Positions 15,557-24,801 of a DNA stretch of 64,000 nucleotides are shown piece by piece. Below the pieces are notes generated by a model. That model was not told the DNA's origin. It worked only from the letters and a program-made list of their open reading frames with translations, and made no database searches. Where the stretch lies: the NCBI GenBank assembly GCA_017962445.1, contig JAGCVI010000023.1:62001-126000 (forward strand), in the 5' to 3' direction. This DNA comes from Bacteroidales bacterium (GTDB taxonomy: Bacteria; Bacteroidota; Bacteroidia; Bacteroidales; P3). How positions within the stretch are numbered: position 1 is the stretch's first letter; the number at the start of each line of letters is the position of its first letter. A program made the position numbers and the translations under genes.

Positions 15557-16147
15557 ATGAAAAAGATAATAAATATACTTGTCGCTATTATCGTCCTTGC
15601 CTCGCTGGCCATCCCGACAACATCTCTCCATGCACAGCGCGACAAAGTGTACAAGTCGTTGAGTGAGGTTCGCAACCCTGACTCGGTGTATATTTTGCGA
15701 CTCCGCTATAAAAGAATGAAAACAATTCCCGCCAAGGTGTTCACTTTCAAAAACCTGAGGGTGCTCGACCTTAGCAGGAACTTTATCGACAGCATACCAC
15801 CCGAGATAGCTTCGTTGACTAACCTCGAGGAACTTAATGTTCGTCGCAACCGTATTCGTGTTGTGCCGCCAGAGGTCGGTAAACTGGTGCAATTGCGCAT
15901 TCTCGACATGAGTCGAAACCCGATACTTGAACTTCCAGACGAGATGTCGGCACTGACAAGACTTGAGGAACTGACGTTGTGGTGTACCGGTATTGTGTCG
16001 TTTCCACCATCGTTTGTGACACTGAACGAGACCTTGAGGGTGATAGACTTGCGTGTGTGCCCGTTGACCTATGACGACCAGCAGGCCATTGAAGAGCTAC
16101 TGCCTAATCCCCGCAAGAGGTGGGACTATGTCTGTAACTGTCAATAA
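15557..16147 (+). CDS. Secreted leucine-rich-repeat protein
   Basis: 196 residues with signal peptide MKKIINILVAIIVLASLAIPTTSLHAQ. Four to five repeats of about 23 residues follow (LRVLDLSRNFIDSIPPEIASL, LEELNVRRNRIRVVPPEVGKL, LRILDMSRNPILELPDEMSAL, LEELTLW), matching the bacterial LRR consensus LxxLxLxxNxIxxIPxxI. A C-terminal cap carries two cysteines (CPLTYDD and VCNC). LRRs bind proteins or peptides; the ligand is unknown. It lies 3 bases after ribF. Confidence 0.85.
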   Translation: MKKIINILVAIIVLASLAIPTTSLHAQRDKVYKSLSEVRNPDSVYILRLRYKRMKTIPAKVFTFKNLRVLDLSRNFIDSIPPEIASLTNLEELNVRRNRIRVVPPEVGKLVQLRILDMSRNPILELPDEMSALTRLEELTLWCTGIVSFPPSFVTLNETLRVIDLRVCPLTYDDQQAIEELLPNPRKRWDYVCNCQ

Positions 16148-16160
16148 TTAATAATCGAAT

Positions 16161-16985
16161 TTGAAAAAAGAAGAACTACATATAGCCCTTTACCAGCAGA
16201 ATATCGTATGGGAACAGCCTGACGAGAATTTCAGTAAGGTCGAGGCTGCCTTTGGCAAAGCTTTGAGTTCAGACAATATGCCTGTGGACATCCTTGTCAT
16301 GCCCGAAACATTCACTACGGGATTTGGCGACCATATGGCTCGACAGGCAGAGCCTCCCAAGGGACGGACGTTCGATTTCGCGTTGAGTATGGCGCGACGC
16401 TACGATGCCCTCTTTGTGGCCACATGGACTGTGTTGGAGGACGGTGTGGTATACAACCGTCTATATTTGGTGCGTCCTGACGGAAGCTTTGACTATTACG
16501 ACAAGGCCCATACTTTCCGTATGAGCAGCGAGGCATCGCAAATAGGTCGCGGCACACGACGCGTCACCGCTGAGTGGCGGGGTTGGCGCATTAAGCCTGC
16601 TGTTTGTTACGATTTGCGTTTTCCGTTGTGGCTGCGCAATTCTTCTGATTGGGATTACGACATGTTGCTGTTTTGTGCCAATTGGCCGGGTTCACGTTAT
16701 GAGGCGTGGCGCACGTTGCTCAAGGCACGAGCTATAGAAAATCTTTCGTATGTTGTTGGTTGCAACCGCGTTGGGCGCGACGGCACCGGGATAGACTATG
16801 CGGGCTGCTCGGCTATTGTTGATTACAAAGGCATCCCTATGGTTCAGGCTGACCCGTCGACCGACAGTGGCAATCCTCTGGAAATCGTGCTGCGTGCCAC
16901 ACTTAGTGCTGAACGCCTCGCCACTTTCCGTGAACACTGGCCCTTCAATCTTGATTTCGACAGTTGTGAATTAAAAAACGTCTGA
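16161..16985 (+). CDS. Nitrilase-superfamily amidohydrolase (omega-amidase YafV type)
   Basis: 274 residues, TTG start at 16161 (no earlier ATG in frame; the sequence from there matches the family N-terminus). The catalytic triad is visible: Glu49 in MPETFTTGF, Lys115 in YDKAHTF and Cys149 in CYDLRFP. The context PETFTTGF and RFPLWLRN matches omega-amidases, which hydrolyse 2-oxoglutaramate and 2-oxosuccinamate as metabolite repair. It begins 13 bases after the LRR gene. Cytoplasmic; specificity inferred from motifs. Confidence 0.9.
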   Translation: MKKEELHIALYQQNIVWEQPDENFSKVEAAFGKALSSDNMPVDILVMPETFTTGFGDHMARQAEPPKGRTFDFALSMARRYDALFVATWTVLEDGVVYNRLYLVRPDGSFDYYDKAHTFRMSSEASQIGRGTRRVTAEWRGWRIKPAVCYDLRFPLWLRNSSDWDYDMLLFCANWPGSRYEAWRTLLKARAIENLSYVVGCNRVGRDGTGIDYAGCSAIVDYKGIPMVQADPSTDSGNPLEIVLRATLSAERLATFREHWPFNLDFDSCELKNV

Positions 16986-17010
16986 AGGTTGAAGAAAAAC
17001 TTTTAGTGTA

Positions 17011-19470
17011 ATGGAAAAAAGAATAGCATTCGATAAAATACGTGAACTTGTTGCCGCGGAGACGACCAACCAACTGGCGCGGCGGATGGTCGACGATATG
17101 ACTTTCTCGTCGAACTTCGACAGGATTGTACGTGAACTTGACCAGACTGAGGAATTCCGTCAGATATTGCTGATGGAGAACAGCTTCCCGTCGCAAGACT
17201 TCATCGACTTGAGCGAGGAACTGACGCGGCTGAAGGTTGGCAACACAGTGATTGATATAGAGGCGTTGGCCGATTTCAAGGCATCGCTTCAGACCATCAC
17301 CGGCTGCTTACGTTTCTTGCTTAATGACGACAATGTAAAATATCCTGCTCTACGTTGTTTGGCGGAACGTGTGGAACTTGACGCCAATCTGTTGCGTAAA
17401 CTCAATAAGATTGTGGATGACAAAGGGGAAATCTTCGACGACGCATCGCCGGCACTGCTTGAGATACGCTGTCAGATGAATCGTAAACGTGCAGAGGTAG
17501 ATTCACAGATCGGTCGTTCGCTTTCGAAGGCCAAACGTGAGGGGTGGGCTCCTGAAAATGCAGAGGTGACTATCCGTAACGGCCGCATGGTGATTCCAAT
17601 GCTCGACACTCACCGCCGTAAGATGAAAGGTATAATCCAAGACGAGTCGGCCACACGTCAGACCGCATTCCTGGAACCTGCCGAAGTGGTGGAACTGAAC
17701 AACGACCTGCGTGAGCTAGAATTTGCCGAACGACATGAAATACAGAAGATTCTTGCGCAGCTTACGGACTATATGCGTCCACAGCTTGACCAGCTTGTCA
17801 ATGCCTATTGGTTCCTGGCCCGAGTCGATTTTATCCGTGCAAAGGCCCGTTTTGCCTTGAGTATTCATGCAGTGAAGCCAATTATGAACAATAAACCGAT
17901 GGTTAACTGGCTCGAGGCGCGTCATCCGTTGCTGTATCTTAACTTCGCACCGCAGAAAAAGGAGGTTGTACCATTCAACATTACCCTTGATGGCGAGAGG
18001 CATATCTTGGTTATTTCGGGTCCCAATGCTGGCGGCAAGTCAGTTTGCCTGAAGGCTGTAGGGCTGATACAGTACATGTTGCAGTGCGGCTTGCTGGTAC
18101 CGTGCCGCGAAACATCAGAGTTCGGTGTGTTCAATCAGGTTTTCATCGATATAGGCGACCAGCAATCGATTGAGAATGATTTGAGTACCTATTCGTCTCA
18201 TCTTCAGAATATGAAGAATCTGCTTGCTGTGGCCGATGAGCATACGTTGTTCCTTCTCGATGAGTTGGGCGGTGGCACCGAGCCGCGGTCGGGATGTGCC
18301 ATTGCTGAGGCGTTACTCGAGGAGCTCTGCCGCAGGCATTCGTTTGGTGTGGTGACAACCCATTTCGCTGATCTAAAACTGCTTGCCGATCGGTACGACG
18401 GTATTATAAACGGTGCAATGCTTTTCGATACCGAGCTGATGATACCGCTTTACCGCCTTTCTGTGGGCCATCCCGGCAGTTCGTTTGCTTTTGAGATTGC
18501 AACAAAGATTGGCTTCCCGCTCGACATACTCGAGGCTGCAGAGGCTAAGGTGGGAACCGAGATGTTGAACTTTGAGCACCAGCTGCAGCAGATTGAACTC
18601 GACAAGCAAGAGATTGCCCGTCAGCGGACTGAACTGGAGGTGTCCGACAATTTCCTCAACGAGGTCATTTCCAAGTACCAGACTCTTACCGACAAACTGG
18701 AAGAAAAGAAGTATGGCATACTCAGCGAGGCTCGCCAGCAAGCACGTCAAATCATAGCTGATGCCAATAGAACTGTGGAACGCACAATTGCCGATATCAA
18801 GGAGAGCAATGCCGAACGCGAGCGCACACGCCAGGCTCGCGAGCAGATGCGTCTCGACGCTGAACAACTGCAACAGCAGCAAGAACAGCACGACCGTAAA
18901 CGTGAGCAAAGGCGTCGCAGTAACAAGGTTGATGCCGGTTTGCAGCATTCCGACACGGAAAAAGATCGTGAGCGCTCCGAAAACGACAACGTCTCAGGAC
19001 CTTTGCAGGTCGGTGACATAGTCCGTATCGATGGCAACGACACCTTCGGACAGCTTGTAGAACTGAAAGGCCGTAAGGCTGTCGTTGAAAGCAACAGCAT
19101 CAGAATGACCATTCCTACCGACCGTTTGGTGAAGACTTTAAAAAAGGCTATTCCTGTGGATAAGACCCAACGTCTGAACAACCGTTTCCAGTCAATTTAT
19201 GACGACATAAACGAAAAACGCAAGTCGTTCAGTACCACACTAGACCTGCGCGGCCACCGTGCGGATGAAGCTATCAGCGAGCTGCAGAGCTTTCTTGACG
19301 ATGCGCAGTTGTTGAGCGAGAAGGAATTGAGAATACTACACGGCAAAGGCTACGGTATCTTAAAGACCATTATCAGGCAACATCTACAGTCTGTAAGCGA
19401 AGTGGCTGGATTTTCATCGGCACCGCTCAATTCTGGCGGAGACGGCGTGACAATAGTCCGCTTGAAATGA
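17011..19470 (+). CDS. mutS2: MutS2 family endonuclease / ribosome-rescue ATPase
   Basis: 819 residues. It has a MutS core and clamp region, the ATPase with Walker A GPNAGGKS at 337-344, LFLLDELGGGTEPR (Walker B), an STYSSHLQNM segment, a long coiled coil rich in Gln and Arg (about 515-650), a KOW-like strand segment (LQVGDIVRIDGNDTFGQLVELKGRKA) and a C-terminal Smr domain (about 743-819, TTLDLRGHRADEA and LHGKGYGILK). MutS2 was linked to suppression of recombination and more recently to splitting collided ribosomes; it is not a mismatch-repair protein. All family domains are present. Confidence 0.96.
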   Translation: MEKRIAFDKIRELVAAETTNQLARRMVDDMTFSSNFDRIVRELDQTEEFRQILLMENSFPSQDFIDLSEELTRLKVGNTVIDIEALADFKASLQTITGCLRFLLNDDNVKYPALRCLAERVELDANLLRKLNKIVDDKGEIFDDASPALLEIRCQMNRKRAEVDSQIGRSLSKAKREGWAPENAEVTIRNGRMVIPMLDTHRRKMKGIIQDESATRQTAFLEPAEVVELNNDLRELEFAERHEIQKILAQLTDYMRPQLDQLVNAYWFLARVDFIRAKARFALSIHAVKPIMNNKPMVNWLEARHPLLYLNFAPQKKEVVPFNITLDGERHILVISGPNAGGKSVCLKAVGLIQYMLQCGLLVPCRETSEFGVFNQVFIDIGDQQSIENDLSTYSSHLQNMKNLLAVADEHTLFLLDELGGGTEPRSGCAIAEALLEELCRRHSFGVVTTHFADLKLLADRYDGIINGAMLFDTELMIPLYRLSVGHPGSSFAFEIATKIGFPLDILEAAEAKVGTEMLNFEHQLQQIELDKQEIARQRTELEVSDNFLNEVISKYQTLTDKLEEKKYGILSEARQQARQIIADANRTVERTIADIKESNAERERTRQAREQMRLDAEQLQQQQEQHDRKREQRRRSNKVDAGLQHSDTEKDRERSENDNVSGPLQVGDIVRIDGNDTFGQLVELKGRKAVVESNSIRMTIPTDRLVKTLKKAIPVDKTQRLNNRFQSIYDDINEKRKSFSTTLDLRGHRADEAISELQSFLDDAQLLSEKELRILHGKGYGILKTIIRQHLQSVSEVAGFSSAPLNSGGDGVTIVRLK

Positions 19471-19522
19471 CTTTGTTTTTCATAAAAAAACTAAAATGTA
19501 CTTCTGTTTCAAAAAAAAAGCT

Positions 19523-19530
19523 TACTTTTG
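19523..19530 (+). promoter_or_regulatory. Putative -7 element (TACTTTTG) of the lipoprotein gene
   Basis: Consensus match 48 bases before ATG 19579; no clear -33 box. Confidence 0.5.
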
Positions 19531-19578
19531 CAATTACTAAAAAATGAATTGTAATTAATAGTATAAAACCTTAAAACA

Positions 19579-20010
19579 ATGAAAAAGTTCTTATTACCGA
19601 TTATTGCATCGTTTGTTTTACTGTCGGGATGTAGCGAAAAAGCGCATATCATAACCGATTATTACAAAGTTCACAACAACCAATGGCAACCCTCGGTAAC
19701 CCTTAATGGTGACGGTACCTACACCACCGATTATTATTATTCGGAGTGGGAGGACATCAACATTACCGGTGAAGTTATCGACAACGGTGTTGTGTTGGTT
19801 TACTATATCGATGCCGACGGTCGCGACAACCTGCTCCCCTATACACTCTACATGCAGGATCCTCAGTCGGGTGCTCTCTACCAGGAGCGTATAGAATACG
19901 ATATTGAAGTGGGTAAGATAACTTTCAAGGTGAAAACGAGCGATTTCGGTCCGACGAGCATCAACAACGGCACAATGACTTTCAAAGTCAGTGTAATCAG
20001 CAATTATTGA
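19579..20010 (+). CDS. Small lipoprotein of unknown function
   Basis: 143 residues with a lipobox (LLSGC, lipid cysteine 18). The mature part is rich in Tyr, Thr and Asp with alternating strands and looks like a small beta-sandwich. No family is recognised. It has its own promoter and a strong terminator, so it is a single-gene unit. Confidence 0.8.
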   Translation: MKKFLLPIIASFVLLSGCSEKAHIITDYYKVHNNQWQPSVTLNGDGTYTTDYYYSEWEDINITGEVIDNGVVLVYYIDADGRDNLLPYTLYMQDPQSGALYQERIEYDIEVGKITFKVKTSDFGPTSINNGTMTFKVSVISNY

Positions 20011-20033
20011 TTCCGCTTAGACCAGTGAGCTTT

Positions 20034-20067
20034 AAGGAGCCTCAAATTGGCTCCTTTTTTATTTTTT
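20034..20067 (+). terminator. Terminator after the small lipoprotein gene
   Basis: An 8-bp stem (20034-20041 with 20049-20056), 7-base loop and a long T-rich tail. Confidence 0.9.
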
Positions 20068-20145
20068 ACGGACAAATAATAATTTATTAATAATAGCGTT
20101 ATATTAAATCAAAGTAATTAATAATCGAACAAATCATTTTTGATC

Positions 20146-20889
20146 ATGAAGAAATTCTTTTCATTCGCAGCAATTGCATTGCTTACAATCGGTTCTCTCT
20201 TTGCCCAGAACTCATTCAGAGGCACCATCATTTATAGTGTGACTTCCACTGGCGAGAAGGAATTCAATGTTCCTGCAGAGATGTCCACAGCTGAAATCAA
20301 GGTTTATGACCAGAAAGTCTACACTGAAAGCAAACTGTTCACAAACCAGCTTACAGACAATCTCTTGGTTGATGGACGGAAATCGTATATGTGCATGGAT
20401 CTCAGTATGGTCATGATGTATCTCTCCAGCATGGATGTCGAACTGGATTATAAAGGCTCCAGCAAGATTCTTGTGAAGAATGAACTTACCCAGAGTCAGA
20501 TCGACAGCCTGACCATCCCTGTTAACGAGGGATATTACATCGACTATTCAAGCAACGAGACCAAGACCGTGGCAGGCTACAACACCAAGAAGGCTATATT
20601 TCATATTTTTGACGATGAGGGTGTAGATAAACCGATGATTTTCTGGTATAATGACGAAATGGGACCAGAGATCAATCCTATTTTTAACGGCCTTCGCGGT
20701 GTGGCATTGGAGTACACCATCGATCTCGGTGATGACGTTAAGCTGACTCTCACCGCCACCGAAATCAAGAAAGGTAAGGTGAAGGAGTCTGACATGTTAC
20801 TTCCCAGTGGCTATCAGGAGCTCACAGAGGAGGAATTCTCAGCTCTCTTCAAACAAATCAATGATGAGTTGGAATATCTTCAGGATTAG
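20146..20889 (+). CDS. Secreted GLPGLI/DUF4412-like protein of unknown function
   Basis: 247 residues with signal peptide MKKFFSFAAIALLTIGSLFAQ; ATG 20146 is preferred to a TTG at 20140. The mature protein opens FRGTIIYSVTSTGEKE and continues with a chain of beta strands (KSYMCMDLSMVMMYLSS, YYIDYSSNETKTVAGYNTKKAIFHI, GVALEYTID). The GTIIYSV opening, central TVAGYNTKKA and late AxxIKKGKV pattern are seen in DUF4412 and GLPGLI-type periplasmic proteins of Bacteroidota. It ends 30 bases before ftsK. Confidence 0.75.
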   Translation: MKKFFSFAAIALLTIGSLFAQNSFRGTIIYSVTSTGEKEFNVPAEMSTAEIKVYDQKVYTESKLFTNQLTDNLLVDGRKSYMCMDLSMVMMYLSSMDVELDYKGSSKILVKNELTQSQIDSLTIPVNEGYYIDYSSNETKTVAGYNTKKAIFHIFDDEGVDKPMIFWYNDEMGPEINPIFNGLRGVALEYTIDLGDDVKLTLTATEIKKGKVKESDMLLPSGYQELTEEEFSALFKQINDELEYLQD

Positions 20890-20919
20890 TTTTGAATAGT
20901 GAAATGTGAAGGGTGAGTT

Positions 20920-23535
20920 ATGCCAAAACCTAAATCGCAGAAATCGAAGAAAAAGGTCAAGCCTACAAAAGAAGGTGGGCTTGGCGCTTTTTTTAAATCG
21001 CCCCAGTTCGGTGTTGTTCGCGGCGCATTCTACCTGCTGATTGCTGTTGTCGCTTTCGTCGCCGTTGTCAGTTACCTTGTTGCATTTATCTTTTCTGGCA
21101 AGGAACCTGCGGCAGCCACGAATTGGTGTGGCACTTTGGGCGGATGGATGGCCTCGCTGCTTGCCAGCGGCTCGTTCGGAATTGCTTCTTTGGGACTCTG
21201 TTTTCTGCTGTTTATATATGGCTTGAGGCTCATTGCCACCAACAAGCAGTCAAAGTCAGAAAAAGCACCAAAACCCACACTATGGCGTGATGACAAACGG
21301 TTCCATAAATGCCTGTGGTCGGTATTGTTCTGGGTGTTTTGGGTTGCCATCACCATCGGTTGGCTGTCTGGATCACAGACTACTGACCAATCGACTGTCG
21401 GTTCGGCCCTCGCAGGTGTCGTCGGTTCAGAACTGTCGCGTATACTCTTCAGACTGCTGCATATAGGTCTTCCAATCCTCCAACTTTTCCTCGCAATTCT
21501 CTTCCTTGTGATGGTGCACCACGTGCATATTCGTTTACCCGAGAGGAAGGAACGTCCCGAGGGCAATGACAAGAAAAAGGAGAATACAGTCCGACTTGAC
21601 GACGAGAAGAAAGAACGCAAGGGATTGTTTGCTGGACTTTTCCAGCGTGCAAACCATGATGACAGCGAGGGTGAGGAGTTTGAGGATGAGTCGCATATCG
21701 ACACGCTTCGCAGTTCCGATAAAAAAGAGGAAAAACAAATTGACACAGGTCTTGAAGAACTTGAGAAACTGTCGCAGATGCAACAGCCGCATGACGTCAA
21801 CACCCATGACGATGGCGAGATTGTAAAGTTCACTCTTGACGATGAATTTGAGCGTGTGAATAGAGCTGCCGGTCGTCCTGGTGAGAAGGCAGACGATGAA
21901 CAGATTGGCGACGGCCCTGTGTTCAAGGTCAATAGTGTTCCGGAAGAGGAGTCTGGTGACATTGAATCGCCGGCGGAAGAGGAACTCGAGCCTGACGACT
22001 ATCGTGTGCATTACGGTGTGAATGACCCTTACGACCCGAAACTCGACTTGAAGGATTTCCGTATGCCGGACACCGACATACTGGAGGACTGGGAACGCAA
22101 GAATGTCAAGGTTACCAGTGAGGAGCTGCTGTCGAACAAGGACCGCATCGTCGACACCCTTCGCGACTATGGCGTAGAAATTGTTGAAATCACTGCCACA
22201 CCGGGTCCCACGGTGACGCTCTATGAAATCAAGCCAGCTCCGGGTACACGTATTGCCCGTATCAAGAGCCTTGAGAACGACATCGCTCTTTCGCTTGCCG
22301 CTCTTGGCATACGTATTATTGCTCCTATTCCAGGCAAGGGCACTATTGGCATAGAGGTGCCGAACGCCAATCCTCAGATTGTGTCGATGAAGACCATGCT
22401 TACCAGCGACGCTTTCAAAAATTCCAAGGCCGAGTTGCCGATAGCGTTTGGAAAGACAATATCAAACGATGTTTTTGTCACCGACTTGGCAAAGATGCCA
22501 CACCTGCTTATGGCTGGTGCTACAGGTACAGGTAAATCGGTGGGTCTCAATGCTGTAATTGCGTCACTGCTTTACAAGAAGCATCCTGCCGAGTTGAAGT
22601 TTGTCATGGTCGACCCAAAGAAGGTTGAGCTTTCTCTCTATAATGCCATCGAGCGTCATTATCTGGCTAAGTTGCCGGATTCAGACGAGGCTATCATCAC
22701 CGATGTCAAGAAAGTTGTGCGCACACTCAACTCGTTGTGCATAGAGATGGATCAGCGTTATGACCTGCTTAAATCGGCAAAGGTTCGCAACATTCAGGAA
22801 TATAACCCCAAATTCATATCTAGACAGCTTAATCCTGAGCACGGACATCGTTTCCTGCCATACATAGTGCTTGTTATTGACGAGTTTGCCGATCTTATTA
22901 TGACTGCCGGCAAGGAGGTGGAACTTCCCATCTGCCGTCTGGCACAGCTGGCGCGTGCTGTGGGTATCCATCTGATTATTGCTACTCAGCGTCCCACCAC
23001 AAATATCATCACTGGTGCGATAAAGGCCAACTTCCCGGCACGTATCGCTTTCCGTGTGATTTCTGTTATCGACTCGCGTACCATTCTCGACACAGGCGGC
23101 GCCAATCAGCTGATAGGCCGAGGTGATATGCTTATTGCTTTGGCAGGCAAGGATCTTGTGCGTTGCCAGTGTGCACTTATTGAAACCGAGGAGATTGAGC
23201 GTCTGGCTCGCTTCATAGGCGACCAGCGTGGATATGCCGAAGGTGAGGGATTTGAGCTTCCAGAGTATCTTGACGAAAACGACGAGCCAAACAAGGAGTT
23301 CGACGCGAAATCGAAGGACGAATTCTTCAACGATGCTGCACGTCTTGTGGTCGCTTCGCAGTTTGGCAGTACCTCGTTGTTGCAGCGTAAATTGTCGTTG
23401 GGTTACAACCGTGCAGGACGCATCATAGATCAGCTCGAGGCCGCAGGTATCGTCGGTCCTTACAATGGCTCCAAGGCTCGCGACGTGCTCATAAAGGACG
23501 AGGTGACGCTCGAAGAGATGCTTCGGAATATGTAA
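20920..23535 (+). CDS. ftsK: DNA translocase FtsK/SpoIIIE
   Basis: An 871-residue septal DNA pump that clears chromosome ends during division. Four N-terminal transmembrane segments (about 30-205), an acidic/basic linker (about 210-385), then the motor: LYEIKPAPGTRIARIKSLENDIA, Walker A GATGTGKS (533-540), Walker B YIVLVIDEFADLIM, and IIATQRPTTNIITGAIKANFPARIAF split by usual loops. A C-terminal gamma winged-helix domain (about 805-865, STSLLQRKLSLGYNRAGRI) recognises polar DNA motifs. A purine-rich GAAGGGTGAG precedes ATG 20920, unusual because Shine-Dalgarno sites are rare here. Confidence 0.97.
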   Translation: MPKPKSQKSKKKVKPTKEGGLGAFFKSPQFGVVRGAFYLLIAVVAFVAVVSYLVAFIFSGKEPAAATNWCGTLGGWMASLLASGSFGIASLGLCFLLFIYGLRLIATNKQSKSEKAPKPTLWRDDKRFHKCLWSVLFWVFWVAITIGWLSGSQTTDQSTVGSALAGVVGSELSRILFRLLHIGLPILQLFLAILFLVMVHHVHIRLPERKERPEGNDKKKENTVRLDDEKKERKGLFAGLFQRANHDDSEGEEFEDESHIDTLRSSDKKEEKQIDTGLEELEKLSQMQQPHDVNTHDDGEIVKFTLDDEFERVNRAAGRPGEKADDEQIGDGPVFKVNSVPEEESGDIESPAEEELEPDDYRVHYGVNDPYDPKLDLKDFRMPDTDILEDWERKNVKVTSEELLSNKDRIVDTLRDYGVEIVEITATPGPTVTLYEIKPAPGTRIARIKSLENDIALSLAALGIRIIAPIPGKGTIGIEVPNANPQIVSMKTMLTSDAFKNSKAELPIAFGKTISNDVFVTDLAKMPHLLMAGATGTGKSVGLNAVIASLLYKKHPAELKFVMVDPKKVELSLYNAIERHYLAKLPDSDEAIITDVKKVVRTLNSLCIEMDQRYDLLKSAKVRNIQEYNPKFISRQLNPEHGHRFLPYIVLVIDEFADLIMTAGKEVELPICRLAQLARAVGIHLIIATQRPTTNIITGAIKANFPARIAFRVISVIDSRTILDTGGANQLIGRGDMLIALAGKDLVRCQCALIETEEIERLARFIGDQRGYAEGEGFELPEYLDENDEPNKEFDAKSKDEFFNDAARLVVASQFGSTSLLQRKLSLGYNRAGRIIDQLEAAGIVGPYNGSKARDVLIKDEVTLEEMLRNM

Positions 23536-23548
23536 TCGCTGTTTTTCG

Positions 23549-24187
23549 ATGCTGCTTTCAGATTACATTGAATCACACACAACATCTGCCAGCAATGCCG
23601 CTGCAGCCGTTGAACGCTGGGCTCATCTACACACTGCTCAGCCACAGATGCTGTGCGGCCAATATGAAGGCAGGCTTTTGACGACGCTGTGTCGTGCCAC
23701 AGGAGGACGGTGCGCTGTTGAGATTGGCGCATATGTTGGCTATTCCACAATCTTTATAGCTCAAGGACTTGGCGATAACGGATGTCTGCACACCTTTGAA
23801 GTCAACGACGAGAACGAGCAGGCCATTGACAGCCATCTACGACAGGCCGGTGTGAGGGAGCGAGTGTCGTTGCATATAGGCGATGCTTTGTCGTTGATTC
23901 CGTCGGTTTTCAGGAATGAGGAGCGTGCCGTTGACTTTGCATTTATCGATGCTGATAAGAGGCATATGCGAGACTTCTACGAACTGATGATGCCACTTAT
24001 GAGGGTCGGGGGTATTATTGTGGTCGACAATGTCCTTTGGAGCGGAAAAGTACTCGATTTGGACAAAAACCGTGACATAGACACTGCTGTAATACATGCC
24101 TTCAATGAGTTTGTGCAAAATGACCCGCGGGTTGAAAACATTATGCTGGATGTGCGTGACGGACTTCTCATTTGCAGTGTGTTGTGA
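23549..24187 (+). CDS. SAM-dependent O-methyltransferase (class I, caffeoyl-CoA type)
   Basis: 212 residues. Motifs of the bacterial O-methyltransferase family are in order: AVEIGAYVGYSTIFIAQGL (SAM motif I, about 55-73), HTFEVNDENEQ, VDFAFIDADKRHMRDFYE (metal and SAM contacts), and GGIIVVDNVLWSGKV. The family methylates catechol-like hydroxyls using a divalent metal; the substrate is unknown. It starts 13 bases after ftsK and may share its transcript. Confidence 0.9.
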   Translation: MLLSDYIESHTTSASNAAAAVERWAHLHTAQPQMLCGQYEGRLLTTLCRATGGRCAVEIGAYVGYSTIFIAQGLGDNGCLHTFEVNDENEQAIDSHLRQAGVRERVSLHIGDALSLIPSVFRNEERAVDFAFIDADKRHMRDFYELMMPLMRVGGIIVVDNVLWSGKVLDLDKNRDIDTAVIHAFNEFVQNDPRVENIMLDVRDGLLICSVL

Positions 24188-24217
24188 TTTTTTTTTCATC
24201 CATTAAAAAAAAAATGG

Positions 24218-24225
24218 TATTTTTG
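24218..24225 (+). promoter_or_regulatory. Putative -7 element (TATTTTTG) of the cysteine-lipoprotein cluster
   Basis: Consensus match 36 bases before ATG 24262, after a poly-A run; likely drives 24262-26225 as one unit. Confidence 0.6.
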
Positions 24226-24261
24226 CATTTTCATTCAGATAATAATATTATGCATCATATT

Positions 24262-24504
24262 ATGAAAAAGGTGGCTATATTTTTGGGTGTTTGTGCGACA
24301 GTCCTCGCTGTCCAGTCCTGTACTAAGGAACGCACCTGCCGCTGCTCGGTGCTTGGCGAGCAGACTATTCGCGTCATCAAGATTGACAAAGGTACCTGTG
24401 ATCAATTACGTTATGTCCTTTTTGACAGAGATCCGGTGCTTTATCCGGATATCACCGATTCAGTGTTGTGCACTGATTTTGATTTTGAATCGTATGAGAA
24501 CTAA
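24262..24504 (+). CDS. Five-cysteine small lipoprotein, member 1
   Basis: 80 residues; ATG 24262 gives a lipoprotein signal with lipid cysteine 20. The mature part has Cys26-Arg-Cys28 (TCRCSV), Cys46 (GTCDQL) and Cys70 (VLCTDF). Two more genes in this cluster share the order lipid-Cys, CxC, Cys, Cys, so they look like a paralogous family of disulfide-bearing lipoproteins. No enzymatic domain is seen. Twelve bases separate it from member 2. Function unknown; a substrate or partner of the nearby MauE-thioredoxin protein is inferred. Confidence 0.78.
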   Translation: MKKVAIFLGVCATVLAVQSCTKERTCRCSVLGEQTIRVIKIDKGTCDQLRYVLFDRDPVLYPDITDSVLCTDFDFESYEN

Positions 24505-24516
24505 AGGATTATTGCG

Positions 24517-24801
24517 ATGAAGACAAGAAAGATTATCCCTATATTGGTATGTGTGGCTCTTGTGGTGTTTTTTATGGCATGCAAGAAGAGCCGTTATTGT
24601 CATTGCGTGACTACCGAGGGCGCAGCCGACACGGTGGTGGTTAACGTTGATAGAGGAATGAAATGTGAACATATCCTTGAACTTGGCATAGACAAATTGC
24701 AGGATGGCGAGTATGTCACAACCTTGCAAAAAGTAGACTGCGTGGAATTGGATATGGATACCGTGGCCACTATTCCTCCGCGTCCAGAACCTGAAGACTG
24801 A
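24517..24801 (+). CDS. Five-cysteine small lipoprotein, member 2
   Basis: 94 residues. The signal has a lipobox FMAC (lipid cysteine 22); the mature part has Cys28-His-Cys30, Cys50 (GMKCEHIL) and Cys75 (VDCVEL), then a Pro/Glu-rich tail. Spacing CxC-x19-C is close to member 1 (x17) and member 3 (x21). The stop TGA overlaps the ATG of the next gene by one base (TGATG), so translation of the two is coupled. Function unknown. Confidence 0.8.
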   Translation: MKTRKIIPILVCVALVVFFMACKKSRYCHCVTTEGAADTVVVNVDRGMKCEHILELGIDKLQDGEYVTTLQKVDCVELDMDTVATIPPRPEPED